From: Pseudonocardia ammonioxydans
Lineage (GTDB): Bacteria; Actinomycetota; Actinomycetes; Mycobacteriales; Pseudonocardiaceae
Length of the DNA stretch: 64,000 nucleotides
NCBI RefSeq assembly: GCF_900115005.1
Contig: NZ_FOUY01000003.1
Span: 1-64,000 of the forward strand
Direction of reading: 5' to 3'
The notes under the pieces: generated by a model
The model's input: only the letters and a program-made list of their open reading frames with translations
Databases searched by the model: none
Told to the model about the DNA's origin: nothing
Program-made: the position numbers and the translations under genes
In this document: in pieces, positions 9,250 to 17,825 of the stretch
Layout of the letters: each line of letters opens with the position of its first letter
Numbering within the stretch: the stretch's first letter is position 1

Positions 9250-9477
9250 TCAGCGGTGGTCGGCCTGCGCCGCGGCGTGCTCGACGGCGGCGGGTGACAG
9301 GCCGCGGCGGGCGCCGTCCCACTCACCGGTGTCGGGCGGTTCGCAGGGGAGCGCGTGCACGTAGCTGCGCACCGCCCTGCCGTCGGGGGTGACACCGCCG
9401 TGGGTGCGGCAGCGGAGCGGCTCGCGGGTGCGGTCGATCGGGTGGAAGCAGACCTCGCAGAGCAGGTCCGGGGTCAT
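9250..9477 (-). CDS. Small cysteine-motif protein (paralog 2 of a tandem pair)
   Basis: A 75-residue protein beginning MTPDLLCEVCFHPID, with a later DGRAV...YVHALPC segment. It is clearly related to the protein encoded immediately upstream: both share LLCE-x-C-aromatic-x-P-hydrophobic-D, then a DG pair and a VH-x3-C. The CxxC plus later His/Cys pattern fits a small zinc-binding fold. Its ATG (9477) overlaps the upstream stop by four bases (ATGA), so the two are translationally coupled. The C-terminal extension (LSPAAVEHAAAQADHR) is absent from the partner. Function unknown. Confidence 0.7.
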   Translation of the reverse strand: MTPDLLCEVCFHPIDRTREPLRCRTHGGVTPDGRAVRSYVHALPCEPPDTGEWDGARRGLSPAAVEHAAAQADHR

Positions 9478-9662
9478 GCGGCCCACCCGTGCTGCTCGAC
9501 CGGGTCGACGGTCCCGGCCGCCGGGCACGCCTCGACGTGCACCACGGTGTGGCGCCAGAAGACGTTGCCGTCGGCATCGGAGTGGTCGATGTGGGCCAGC
9601 CGGTAGAAGCGGTCGGCCGCGGGGTCGACCGGGGCGTAGCAGCGCTCGCACAGAAGGATCAT
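9474..9662 (-). CDS. Small cysteine-motif protein (paralog 1 of a tandem pair)
   Basis: A 62-residue protein starting MILLCERCYAPVD, then HIDHSDADGNVFWRHT, and a C-terminal VHVEACPAAG. The CxxC near the N-terminus and the later His/Cys make a metal-binding (zinc ribbon-like) fold likely. It overlaps its paralog downstream by 4 bp. No good ribosome site precedes ATG 9662. The pair sits between the LAL regulator and the divergent SbcD-like gene and is not obviously tied to either. Not recognised as a named family. Confidence 0.65.
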   Translation of the reverse strand: MILLCERCYAPVDPAADRFYRLAHIDHSDADGNVFWRHTVVHVEACPAAGTVDPVEQHGWAA

Positions 9663-9751
9663 CGTCGCATCAGTTCTCTAGAGCCAAGTGATCGGAATGC
9701 ATCCATGCTGTACCCGGCGGTCGCCGCCCGGACACCGGATCGTGACCGGCG

Positions 9752-9793
9752 CCGCTGTGTCGTCTCTTACGGCCGCTGCGTCGTCTCTTACGG
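9752..9793. repeat. 21-bp tandem duplication upstream of the SbcD-like gene
   Basis: Two adjacent 21-bp units containing GTCGTCTCTTACGG (9752-9772 and 9773-9793) differ at one base. They lie in the 238-bp divergent intergenic region, about 110 bp before the TTG start. They could be tandem regulator sites; the 9663-9900 region otherwise shows only a possible -10 (TACACT near 9856). Confidence 0.55.
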
Positions 9794-9900
9794 CGGTGTG
9801 CGCCCACGGCGGCGACGCGCCGGGTCGCCTCGGCAGTGCTGTCGGTGCCCTCTCCTACACTCGTCCGGTCCGCCTGATCACCGAGGTACGGAGCCCCTGC

Positions 9901-11133
9901 TTGCGCCTGGTCCACGCCGCCGACCTGCACCTGGACAGCCCCCTGCGCGGGCTGTCCCGGCTCGGTGACTCCGACCTCGCCGGGACGCTGCGGGCGGCCA
10001 CCCGCCGGGCCTGCGAGAACCTGGTCGACGCCGTCGTCGACCACCGCGCGGACGCGCTGCTGCTGGCCGGTGACGTCTACGACGGGGACTGGAAGGACTA
10101 CGCCACCGGCGCCTTCTTCGTCCGGCAGCTGTCGCGGCTGCACGACGAGGGCGTCCCGGTCTTCCTGATCAACGGCAACCACGACGCCGAGTCCGAGATC
10201 ACCCGCTCGCTGCGGCTGCCCCCGAACACCCACCGGCTCTCGGTGGAGGCCCCGGAGACGGTGGTGCTCGACGACCTCGGGCTGGCGGTGCACGGCCAGG
10301 GCTTCGCCCGCCGCGCCGTGCTGGAGAACCTGGTCCCGGCCTACCCGGACCGGGTCCCCGGCCTGGTCAACGCCGGGATGCTGCACACCTCGGTGCAGGG
10401 CGACGACCGGCACGACACCTATGCCCCGTGCCGTCCGGACGACCTGTCCGGCTGCGGCTACGAGTACTTCGCGCTCGGCCACGTGCACGAACAGCAGCTC
10501 GTCTGCGACGGCCTGCACCGGGCCGCGTTCGCCGGGAACCTGCAGGGCCGCCACCCCCAGGAACGCGGCGCGAAGGGGGCGCTGCTGGTCGACGTCGAGC
10601 CCGGGCAGCGGGCCGAGCTGACACCGGTGGAGCTCGACGTCGCCCGCTGGGAGCTGGTGGAGGTCGACATCGGTGGCCTCGCCGACGCCGACGAGGTGTT
10701 CGACGCGGTCACCGCCGCCGTGCGGGAGCGCAGCGCGGCGGCCGCGCCCCGGGCCGTCGTCGCCCAGGTGACGCTGCACGGATCCGGTCCGGCCGCGGCG
10801 GCGCTGACCGAGACCGACCGGGTCCGCACGGAGCTGGAGCTGGCCGCGGAGAACGCGGGCGCGGTACTGGAGAAGATCCGCAACCGGACCCGCCCGCCGG
10901 CCGACGCGCAGGCCGTCGACCCCGAGCTGACCGCGGCGGTGTCCGCGGCGGCGACCGGGCTGGCCGGTGATCCGGAGCGGATCCGGGAGCTGGCGGCGCC
11001 GCTGGAACGCGAGGTCGGGCGCCGGCTGCGCGAGGCCGGGCTGCTGGACCTGCGCGACGGCGAGCGTCTCGCCGCGCTGGCCCACCAGGCCGAGCAGCAG
11101 CTGCTGGCCCGGATGGCGGGGGAGCGGTCGTGA
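9901..11133 (+). CDS. SbcD/YhaO-like metallophosphoesterase (DNA repair exonuclease subunit)
   Basis: Mn-dependent nuclease subunit of a Mre11-Rad50-like pair, acting on DNA ends with the ATPase encoded next to it. All calcineurin-fold motifs are visible: HAADLHLDSPL at the N-terminus, GDVYDG, NGNHDAE and GHVHEQ; a ~170-residue C-terminal helical region follows. The start is set at TTG 9901 (LRLVHAADLHLD) because family members begin right at the first motif and GGAG lies 7 nt upstream; the frame stays open to ATG 9688, but that stretch looks non-coding. The stop overlaps the ATPase start by 4 bp. Length (~410 aa) fits YhaO. Confidence 0.9.
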   Translation: MRLVHAADLHLDSPLRGLSRLGDSDLAGTLRAATRRACENLVDAVVDHRADALLLAGDVYDGDWKDYATGAFFVRQLSRLHDEGVPVFLINGNHDAESEITRSLRLPPNTHRLSVEAPETVVLDDLGLAVHGQGFARRAVLENLVPAYPDRVPGLVNAGMLHTSVQGDDRHDTYAPCRPDDLSGCGYEYFALGHVHEQQLVCDGLHRAAFAGNLQGRHPQERGAKGALLVDVEPGQRAELTPVELDVARWELVEVDIGGLADADEVFDAVTAAVRERSAAAAPRAVVAQVTLHGSGPAAAALTETDRVRTELELAAENAGAVLEKIRNRTRPPADAQAVDPELTAAVSAAATGLAGDPERIRELAAPLEREVGRRLREAGLLDLRDGERLAALAHQAEQQLLARMAGERS

Positions 11134-14100
11134 CCGCCCGGCTGCGCACGCTGGTCCTCGAACGCTACGGCGCCTACGAAGGGCGCTCGCTGGAGCTGGG
11201 CGCGGGGCTCACGCTCGTGGCGGGCCCGAACGAGGCCGGCAAGACGACGCTGCTCGACGCGCTGTCCGACCTGCTGTGGGGGATGCCCCGGCCGGTCCAG
11301 CACGCCTACGCGTTCAGCCCGGCCCGGCTGGCGGTCTCCGCGCGTGTCGAGGGCCCGGCAGACGAGGGCCCGGCCGTCGAGGGCACATCAGGTCAGGGCG
11401 CAGCAGGCGAGCGGATCCTGCGCCGCACCACCCGGGGCCTGCACGACGCGGAGGACCGCAGCGTCGACGCACCCTGGGGGACCGGTGGGGCGGAGGCCCG
11501 CAAGCGCTGGCGGGAGGGCTTCGGCCTGGGCCACGAGCAGCTGCGGGCCGGCGGGCGCCGGCTCTGTGCCGGCGGCGGCGACCTGGCCGAGCTGGTGTTC
11601 ACCGCGCGCAGCGGGCGCGACGCCCGCGCGCTCATCGCCGCGCTCGACGTCGAGGCCGACGCCCTCTACAAGGAGCACCGCGGCAGCAAGTCGGTGCAGG
11701 TGCGGGCCGCGTTCGCCCGCTTCACCGAGGCCGAGCAGGCCGCCGCGGACCGCACGTCGCGGGCCGGTGAGGTCACCGCGATCGCCGACGAGATCGCCCG
11801 GCTGGAACGGCGGGCCGCCGAGCTCGCCCGGACCCGGCGCACCGCCGCCGACGACGCCGACCGGGCCCGCCAGGCCGTCCGGGCCCGGGAACCGGCCCGC
11901 GAGCTGGCCGGGCTCCGGGCCGAGCGCGCCGCGCTGTGCGCCGCCGGTGCCGCGCTCGGCGCCGACTCGCTGGCCGAGTACACCCGGGCCACCGCGGACC
12001 GGGAGACCGCCGAGCGGCAGCGCGACGAGCACCGCGAGCGTGCCGAGGAGCTGCGTGCCCGGCGCGCCGAGCTCGACCTCGACGAGGCCCTGCTCGCCGA
12101 CGCCACCCGGATCCGCGAGCTGGAGTCCGCCGCCGAGGCACGCCGGTCCGACGCCGAGCGGGCGGCCCGGCTGCGCGCCGACGCCGCCGAGCTGCACCGG
12201 CGCGCGGAGACCGCGCTGGCCGGGCTGGTCGCCGAGGACGGGCGCAGCGCCGACGAGCGGCTCGCCGCCGTGCACCTGCCCGCCGACCGGGCCCGTGACC
12301 TCGATGCGATCGCCCGCCGGCTGCACGACGCCGTGGTCGAGGCCGAGCGCGCCGAGCGGCTGCACGCCGACGCCCTCGCCGAGGTGCGGGAGGCGGCCGA
12401 CGTGCCCGGCGGGCTGGACCCGGAGCGGGTGGGGCGGGTCGCCGAGGTCCGTCGCGCGATCGAGGCCGAGGGGTCGGCTGCGGCGCTGTGCCGGGCGGCG
12501 GTGGTCGAGCGGGACGCGGCGCTGGCCCGCCGGTCCGAGGCGCTGGCCGCGGCCGGGTACCGCGGGCCCGGTGGGGCGGCGGGGACAGGCGGCTCCGGCG
12601 GGGCTGATCCGACCGCGGCCGACCGGGCCGGTGCTGATCCGACCGGGGCTGATCGGGACGGGGCTGATCGGGCCGGTGCCGCCGTGCTGGCGCCCCCGAT
12701 GCGGGAGGTCCGGTCGCTGCGCAGCGCGGTGCGCTCCGCCGAGCAGGACCTGCGCAGCGCCGAACGTGCCGCGGCCGACGCCGCCGAGCGCGAGTACCGC
12801 GCCCGCTCCGCCCGCGACGGCGTCGCCGCCCGGGGCCGCCCGGTCGGTCCCGAAGCCCTCGCGGCCGCCCGCGCGGAGCGGGACACGGCGGTCCGGGAGC
12901 TGTTCGCCGCCGGTGGCACCGGGACCGCCGGGACCACCGGGACCACTGGGACCACCGGGACCGCTGGGACCACCGGGACCGCCGGGACCGCTGGGACCAC
13001 TGGGACCACTGGGCCCGCCGCCGCCCGCGCCGCACGGGTCGCCGCCGCCGTCGCCGCGGCCGATCGGGTCGCCGACGACATGATCGCCTCCGCGGACCGG
13101 GTCGCCGAGCTCGCGCACCGCGAGGCCGAGCTGGAGGCCGCGACCGCGGAGGCCGCGGAGGCCGCCGACGCCGTCGAGGCCGCGCGGGCCCGCGGCACCG
13201 AGGCGGGCACGGCCTGGGCGACGCTGTGGCGTTCGCACGGCGTCGCCGTCCCCGACCCCGACGACGCCGACGGGGTCGTCGCCGCACTCGCCGAAGCGGC
13301 CCGCGCGCAGGACGAGGTCGACCGCGCCGACGAGCGGCTCGCCCGCCTGCGCGACCAGGCCGACGAGCAGGAACGCGCCCTCGCCGCCGCGCTGGCCGCG
13401 GCCGGGCGGCCCCGCGACGGGGCGCCGCTGGACGTGCTGCTGGTCGCCGCGGACGACCTGGCCACCGAGGCCGAGCACGCCCGCGACCGCCGGGTGCTGT
13501 TGCAGCGGCTGCGCAGCGAGGCCGAGCGGGCCGGTGGTGCCGCCGACGCCGCCCGGCACGAACGCGAGCTCGCCCGGTCGCAGTGGCGGTTCGCGCTGCG
13601 CGGGGCCGGGCTGCCCACCGACCTGGGACCGTCCGGATGGGACACCCGCCGGGACACCGTCGCCGACGCCCAGCAGGCCGGCGCGACCGCCCGTCAGGAC
13701 GACGCCGAGGCCAAGCGTCTCGAACGCACCGTCCACGCGCACCGCCGCGCGGTCACGGCGCTGGTCGAGCGGCACCTGGATCGTGCGCCCACCGGCACGG
13801 CGTCCGCCGACCGGCTCGGGGAGCTGGCCGACCGGGTCCGGGAGGTCACCAAGGGCGCGGTGTCTGCCGGGCACCTCGACGACGGCATCGTCGCCGCCGA
13901 GGATGCCGCGACCCGCGCCGCGCGCGACGCCGGCGCGGCCGGTGCGGTGCTGGACCGGCTCGCGGTGGAGCTGGCGCTGACCGAGGCGATGGAGCCGGGC
14001 GGGCTGGCGGCCGCGGCCGAGCGCGGGGCCGCCGTCGCCGACCTCGACGACCGGATCGCCGAGCAGGCCCGGCTGCTGGCCGCCGCCGCACCCGACCTGG

Positions 14101-14888
14101 ACCCGGACGAGCTCGTCGCCGCCGCCCCGGAGACCGAGCCGGGAGCGCTCGCCGAGGCCCTCGACCGGGCCGAGGCGTACGAGAGCGAGCTCGGTGCGGA
14201 GCAGGACGCGCTGCGCGAGCAGCTCGGCGAGCTGCGTGCCCGGCGCCGGGAGCTGGAGGAGGCCGAGGGCGCCGCGGAGCTGCACGCCCGGGCCCAGGAG
14301 GAGCTGGCCGGGGTCGCCGAGGCGGCCGAGCGCTACCTGGTGCTGCACCTGCAACGGGAGATCCTGCGCCGCGAGCTCGAGGCCTACGAGCGCAGCCACG
14401 CCTCCCCGCTGCTGGTGCGGGCCGGGGCGCTGCTGGAGCGCCTGACCGGGGGCCGGTTCGTCGCGCTGCGCCCGCCTGCTGAGCCCGGCGCGGGGGGCCG
14501 CACCCTGGTCGCGGTCCGCGGCGACGGCGAGGAGCTGCCACCGGAGAAGCTCTCCGAGGGCACCGCCGACCAGGTGCACCTGGCGCTGCGACTGGCCGGC
14601 ATCGAGGCGCTGCAGGCGGACCGCACGGCGAGCGGCCTGCCACCGGTACCGGTGGTGCTCGACGACGTCCTGATGACCTTCGACGACGAGCGCGCCCCCG
14701 CCGCGATCCGGGTGCTCGCCGAGCTGGCCGGGTCCCAGCAGGTGCTGCTGTTCACCCACCACGAGCACCTGGTCACCCTCGCCCGCGACACCGGCGTCGA
14801 GTTCACCGTCGCCGAGCTGGGCCCACCGGCTGCGGTCGAGTCGGTCCTGGACGCCGAGGCGGCCCGGGCCACCCCGCTGGCGGGCTAA
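11130..14888 (+). CDS. SbcC/Rad50/YhaN-like AAA ATPase with long coiled coils
   Basis: A 1252-residue SMC-like ATPase, partner of the upstream nuclease. Residues 1-60 carry Walker A (GPNEAGKTTLLDAL, ~32-45). Two long Ala/Glu/Arg-rich coiled-coil arms (~200-580 and ~660-1100) follow, and the C-terminus has the ABC signature (LSEGTADQVHLALRLA) and Walker B (PVVLDDVLMTFDD). No CxxC zinc hook is visible, which is closer to YhaN than to true SbcC/Rad50. The hinge area contains low-complexity tracts (GADPTGADRDGADRAGA, ~490-520; GTTGTAG repeats, ~596-627). GTG 11130 lies inside the SbcD stop (GTGA), giving tight coupling. Confidence 0.9.
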   Translation: MTARLRTLVLERYGAYEGRSLELGAGLTLVAGPNEAGKTTLLDALSDLLWGMPRPVQHAYAFSPARLAVSARVEGPADEGPAVEGTSGQGAAGERILRRTTRGLHDAEDRSVDAPWGTGGAEARKRWREGFGLGHEQLRAGGRRLCAGGGDLAELVFTARSGRDARALIAALDVEADALYKEHRGSKSVQVRAAFARFTEAEQAAADRTSRAGEVTAIADEIARLERRAAELARTRRTAADDADRARQAVRAREPARELAGLRAERAALCAAGAALGADSLAEYTRATADRETAERQRDEHRERAEELRARRAELDLDEALLADATRIRELESAAEARRSDAERAARLRADAAELHRRAETALAGLVAEDGRSADERLAAVHLPADRARDLDAIARRLHDAVVEAERAERLHADALAEVREAADVPGGLDPERVGRVAEVRRAIEAEGSAAALCRAAVVERDAALARRSEALAAAGYRGPGGAAGTGGSGGADPTAADRAGADPTGADRDGADRAGAAVLAPPMREVRSLRSAVRSAEQDLRSAERAAADAAEREYRARSARDGVAARGRPVGPEALAAARAERDTAVRELFAAGGTGTAGTTGTTGTTGTAGTTGTAGTAGTTGTTGPAAARAARVAAAVAAADRVADDMIASADRVAELAHREAELEAATAEAAEAADAVEAARARGTEAGTAWATLWRSHGVAVPDPDDADGVVAALAEAARAQDEVDRADERLARLRDQADEQERALAAALAAAGRPRDGAPLDVLLVAADDLATEAEHARDRRVLLQRLRSEAERAGGAADAARHERELARSQWRFALRGAGLPTDLGPSGWDTRRDTVADAQQAGATARQDDAEAKRLERTVHAHRRAVTALVERHLDRAPTGTASADRLGELADRVREVTKGAVSAGHLDDGIVAAEDAATRAARDAGAAGAVLDRLAVELALTEAMEPGGLAAAAERGAAVADLDDRIAEQARLLAAAAPDLDPDELVAAAPETEPGALAEALDRAEAYESELGAEQDALREQLGELRARRRELEEAEGAAELHARAQEELAGVAEAAERYLVLHLQREILRRELEAYERSHASPLLVRAGALLERLTGGRFVALRPPAEPGAGGRTLVAVRGDGEELPPEKLSEGTADQVHLALRLAGIEALQADRTASGLPPVPVVLDDVLMTFDDERAPAAIRVLAELAGSQQVLLFTHHEHLVTLARDTGVEFTVAELGPPAAVESVLDAEAARATPLAG
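12915..13010. repeat. 9-bp tandem repeat (GGGACCACC-type) inside the SbcC-like gene
   Basis: About ten units of GGGACC(A/G)C(C/T) coding Gly-Thr-Thr or Gly-Thr-Ala in frame, in the middle of the coiled-coil region. The other forward frame would read as collagen-like GPPGPLGPP; that is a by-product of the repeat, not a gene. Confidence 0.85.
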
Positions 14889-14914
14889 ACCCGTCCGGGC
14901 CCCAGACTGCCGTC

Positions 14915-15832
14915 ATGGACGCGTGCGGTGAGCGGTTCGTGATCGTCAGCGGGGACGCCCGGGCCGAGGTGGACGAGATCGGTGGCGGGCTCGCCGGGTT
15001 CGCCCAGGGCGGCCGGGTGCGGGTCGAGCCGCACCCGCCCACGGCCCGGCCCCCGAAGGGGTCCGGCGCGGTCCTGGCGCCGTGGCCGAACCGGGTCCGC
15101 GACGGCCGCTGGAGCGACCGGGGCACCGGGTACCGGCTCGCACTGACCGAGCCCGACGCCGGCAACGCCATCCACGGCCTGTTCCGGCACGTGCCGTGGA
15201 CGCTCACCGACCGCGGCGGCGACCACGTCGTGCTGACCGCCGTCGCACCCGTCCAGCCGGGCTGGCCGCAGCCGGTCCGGCTCACCGTCACCTACCTCGT
15301 CGGGGCCGGCGGCCTCACGGTCGAGACGGCGGCGGAGAACCTCGGGTCCGCGCCGGTGCCGTTCGGGCTCGGCTTCCATCCGTATCTGCGGGTCGGCGAC
15401 GTGCCGACCGACGAGCTGGAGCTGACCCTCGCCGCACGGACCGCGCTGCCCGCGCGCGACCGGCTGCCGGACGGCCCGGCGACGGCGCTGGAGCGGCCGT
15501 TCTCCTCGACCCCGCTGGCCGGGCTGGAGCTCGACGACACGTTCGGCGGCTGCGCTCCCGGCCACGACGACGAGCTGGTCCGGCACCGGGTCGCGGTGCC
15601 GGACGGCGGCGGGACCGAGCTGTGGGCGGAGCCGGCCTTCGGCTGGGTGCAGGTGTTCACCCCGGCCGACTTCCCGCGGCAGGGGCCCGACGGCGCCGTC
15701 GTCGCGTCCCGGGCGGTCGCGGTCGAACCGATGACCTGCCCGCCGGATGCGCTGAACAGCCGCACCGACCTCATCGAGCTGGTGCCGGGGGAGGTCCAGG
15801 TCCTGCGGTGGGGCGTCTGCGCGACCGGCTGA
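14915..15832 (+). CDS. Aldose 1-epimerase family protein (GalM-like)
   Basis: Converts alpha and beta anomers of aldoses (mutarotase), or acts on a related sugar. The 305-residue protein has the family landmarks: LAPWPNRVRDGRW near 50, NAIHGLFRHVPW (with the catalytic-type His) near 88, PFGLGFHPYL near 148 and the late VAVEPMTCPPDALN. ATG 14915 follows the SbcC-like stop by 26 bp; there is no strong ribosome site. It sits downstream of the repair pair by position only, and no shared pathway is evident. Confidence 0.88.
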   Translation: MDACGERFVIVSGDARAEVDEIGGGLAGFAQGGRVRVEPHPPTARPPKGSGAVLAPWPNRVRDGRWSDRGTGYRLALTEPDAGNAIHGLFRHVPWTLTDRGGDHVVLTAVAPVQPGWPQPVRLTVTYLVGAGGLTVETAAENLGSAPVPFGLGFHPYLRVGDVPTDELELTLAARTALPARDRLPDGPATALERPFSSTPLAGLELDDTFGGCAPGHDDELVRHRVAVPDGGGTELWAEPAFGWVQVFTPADFPRQGPDGAVVASRAVAVEPMTCPPDALNSRTDLIELVPGEVQVLRWGVCATG

Positions 15833-15894
15833 GAGTGATCTGTTTCACCGGGTAAGCGGGAATCGCGGGCGGGAAGTTGAACGCTCTACCGTGC

Positions 15895-16533
15895 GTGACA
15901 GCTTCGACCGCCTCCCCCTCGGCCGCGACCCGCGTGCGCCTGCCCCTGCTCGACGACGCCGGGCGGGCCGCCCTGTTCACCGAGGCCCGCACCGCGAACA
16001 CCTTCACCGACGAGCCCGTCACCGACGAGACGCTGCGCGCGGTCTGGGAACTGGCCCAGTGGCCGCCGACGGCGGCCAACACCCAGCCGCTGCGGGTGAC
16101 GTTCGTGCGCTCGGCCGAGGGCAAGGAGCGGCTGGTCCCGCTGCTGGCCGAGGGCAACCGGGCCAAGTCCGAGGCGGCCCCGGTCGTCGCGCTGCTGGCC
16201 GCGGACCTGGACTTCCACGAGAACATCCCGGTGGTCCTCCCGATCCGCCCGGAGATGCGCGACAGCCTCGAGGAGCAGGGCCGCGAGGGCCGCGAGGGCA
16301 TGGCCCGGTTCAACGCGAGCCTGCAGACCGGCTACTTCCTGCTCGCCGCCCGCGCGCACGGCCTGGCCACCGGCCCGATGGCCGGCTTCGACGCCGACGC
16401 CGTCACCGCCGAGTTCTTCCCCGGCGGCCGGCACTCGACGCTGCTCGTGGTCAACCTCGGCCACCCCGGCGACGGCGCCTGGTTCCCCCGCCTGCCGCGT
16501 CTGGCCACCGAGGACGTGCTCCGATTCGCGTAG
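15895..16533 (+). CDS. Nitroreductase family protein (RutE/malonic semialdehyde reductase-like)
   Basis: FMN-dependent NAD(P)H oxidoreductase of ~212 residues. Visible: FTEARTANTFTDEPV, then AQWPPTAANTQPLRVTFV (FMN contact) and LLAARAHGLATGPMAGFD in the C-terminal half, the pattern of the RutE branch that reduces malonic semialdehyde in pyrimidine breakdown; no other rut genes are nearby. GTG 15895 is taken as start (TTG 15877 is an in-frame alternative); neither has a clear ribosome site. It converges on the beta-lactamase-fold gene across a perfect hairpin. Confidence 0.85.
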   Translation: MTASTASPSAATRVRLPLLDDAGRAALFTEARTANTFTDEPVTDETLRAVWELAQWPPTAANTQPLRVTFVRSAEGKERLVPLLAEGNRAKSEAAPVVALLAADLDFHENIPVVLPIRPEMRDSLEEQGREGREGMARFNASLQTGYFLLAARAHGLATGPMAGFDADAVTAEFFPGGRHSTLLVVNLGHPGDGAWFPRLPRLATEDVLRFA

Positions 16534-16536
16534 GCC

Positions 16537-16578
16537 TGTGAGTGGTTTTCGCGGTCAGAGCCGCGAAAACCACTCACA
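16537..16578. terminator. Perfect 18-bp hairpin between convergent genes (bidirectional terminator)
   Basis: TGTGAGTGGTTTTCGCGG (16537-16554), loop TCAGAG, then its exact reverse complement (16561-16578). It lies 4 bp after the nitroreductase stop and contains the stop codon of the opposing hydrolase (16574-16576). No T-run follows. The stem's AT-rich core (GGTTTTCG) is unlike the surrounding GC-rich sequence. Confidence 0.85.
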
Positions 16579-17677
16579 AGCCATGCAGCACGCCGAGGAG
16601 CGCCGCCGCGCGGTCGTCGACGTCCTCGGCGCGCATCTCGTTGGTGAGGAACGAGAAGCCGATCCCGCGTTCCGGCCACGCGCCGTGCCGCCCACCGCCT
16701 GCGCCGCTGTGCCCGAACGCGACCGGCTCCGGCCCGTAGGTGCCGAGTGGGTCGGCCAGCTCGAACCCCAGCCCGAACCGCAGCGGCCGGTCGTTGATCG
16801 CGTCGGTTCCCGCGGCGTGGGTCCGGGTGGCCCGCTCGAGGGCGGACGCGGCGACGGGGGAGCGGCCGGGGTCGGCCAGCGCCGCGTAGCAGCGCGCCAC
16901 CGCGGGAGCCCCGGCGACACCGGCTGCGGCGAGCGCCCCGGAGCGGTACCAGGCCGGGGAGTTGACCGTGTCGGTGTCGTCGAGCAGGCCGCGGTACATC
17001 CGCTCGACGACGCGGCGTCGCGCCTCGTCGTGCAGGAACGTGGAGATCCGGTAGCCGGGCGCCTGCACGATCCGGGCCGGCTGCGGCGGCGGGGTCGCGA
17101 GGTGGACCCGGGCTCCCGGCACCCGCGCGACGACGTCCTCGACGACCGAGCGCGGGTCCCGCCCGGTGGCCCGCCGCAGCAGCTCCGCCACCAGGTGTCC
17201 CCAGGTCAGAGCGTGGTAGGCGACCCGGCTGCCGGGTTCCCACAGCGGTCGCTGCCGGGCCAGCGCCGCGGCCCCGGCCCGGTCGTCCAGCACTGCCCCC
17301 GCGTCCGGCTCCGGGTCCACGTAGGGCAGGCCTGCGGTGTGCGCGAGCACCTGGGCGACGGTGATCCCGCCCTTGCCGGCCGCCGCGAACTCCGGCCAGT
17401 AGGCCGCCACCGGCGCCTCCGGGTCGAGGACGTCCGCGGCGGCCGCCGCGGTGAGCCCCTTGGTGCCGGAGAACAGCACGGCGACCGTGCCGCCGTCCCA
17501 CGGGCGCCCGGTACTCGGGTCGGCGAGCCCGCCGTGCAGCTCCACCAGCGGCTCACCGCCGCGCACCACCGAGAACGCCATGCCGCCGCGCGCGTCGGCG
17601 AGCAGGCCGGCGAACACGTCGGCGACCGCCTCGAACCCGCGCGCGACCGTGCCGCGCACCGGCCCTGCTCTGCTCAC
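16574..17677 (-). CDS. Serine hydrolase of the beta-lactamase (class C/EstB) fold
   Basis: Probably an esterase or peptidase using the penicillin-binding-protein fold, about 367 residues and apparently cytoplasmic. The nucleophile motif is FSGTKG (SxxK) about 63 residues in; the Tyr motif is YHALTWG; the third motif is GHSGAGGGRHGAWP, followed by GIGFSFLTNEM. GTG 17677 (MSRAGPVRGTVARGFEAV) is preferred because family alignment begins there; the frame extends to an ATG at 17776 with an atypical Arg-rich leader. No ribosome site is obvious. Its stop codon lies inside the shared terminator hairpin. The substrate cannot be inferred. Confidence 0.85.
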   Translation of the reverse strand: MSRAGPVRGTVARGFEAVADVFAGLLADARGGMAFSVVRGGEPLVELHGGLADPSTGRPWDGGTVAVLFSGTKGLTAAAAADVLDPEAPVAAYWPEFAAAGKGGITVAQVLAHTAGLPYVDPEPDAGAVLDDRAGAAALARQRPLWEPGSRVAYHALTWGHLVAELLRRATGRDPRSVVEDVVARVPGARVHLATPPPQPARIVQAPGYRISTFLHDEARRRVVERMYRGLLDDTDTVNSPAWYRSGALAAAGVAGAPAVARCYAALADPGRSPVAASALERATRTHAAGTDAINDRPLRFGLGFELADPLGTYGPEPVAFGHSGAGGGRHGAWPERGIGFSFLTNEMRAEDVDDRAAALLGVLHGL

Positions 17678-17825
17678 CGGTACGCACCACCCGGGGCGGT
17701 CACCGCGCCGCCGTGCCCACCCGCCGAGATGCAGCCCACGGTTCGGTGGAGATCGACATATCGCGCTGAGCCGCATCTCGGTGCGGATGGTCCGGGCACG
17801 GACGGGCCCGGCCGGCCCGCGGCGG

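Noticed and set aside
9660..9900. N-terminal extension of the SbcD-like gene back to an upstream ATG at 9688
   Set aside because: The extra ~70 codons contain a 21-bp duplication, are rich in unusual codons and have no family similarity; the metallophosphoesterase fold begins right after the TTG at 9901.
11344..13083. Collagen-like frame (GPPGPLGPP) overlapping the SbcC-like gene
   Set aside because: It is the 9-bp repeat read in another frame; the rest of that frame is low-complexity, and the sense frame gives a proper SMC-like protein.
17724..17781. 9-bp inverted repeat (CCGAGATGC ... GCATCTCGG) with a 40-nt spacer between the beta-lactamase-fold gene and the ABC ATPase end
   Set aside because: Too widely spaced and short to call a terminator or operator with confidence; could be chance.
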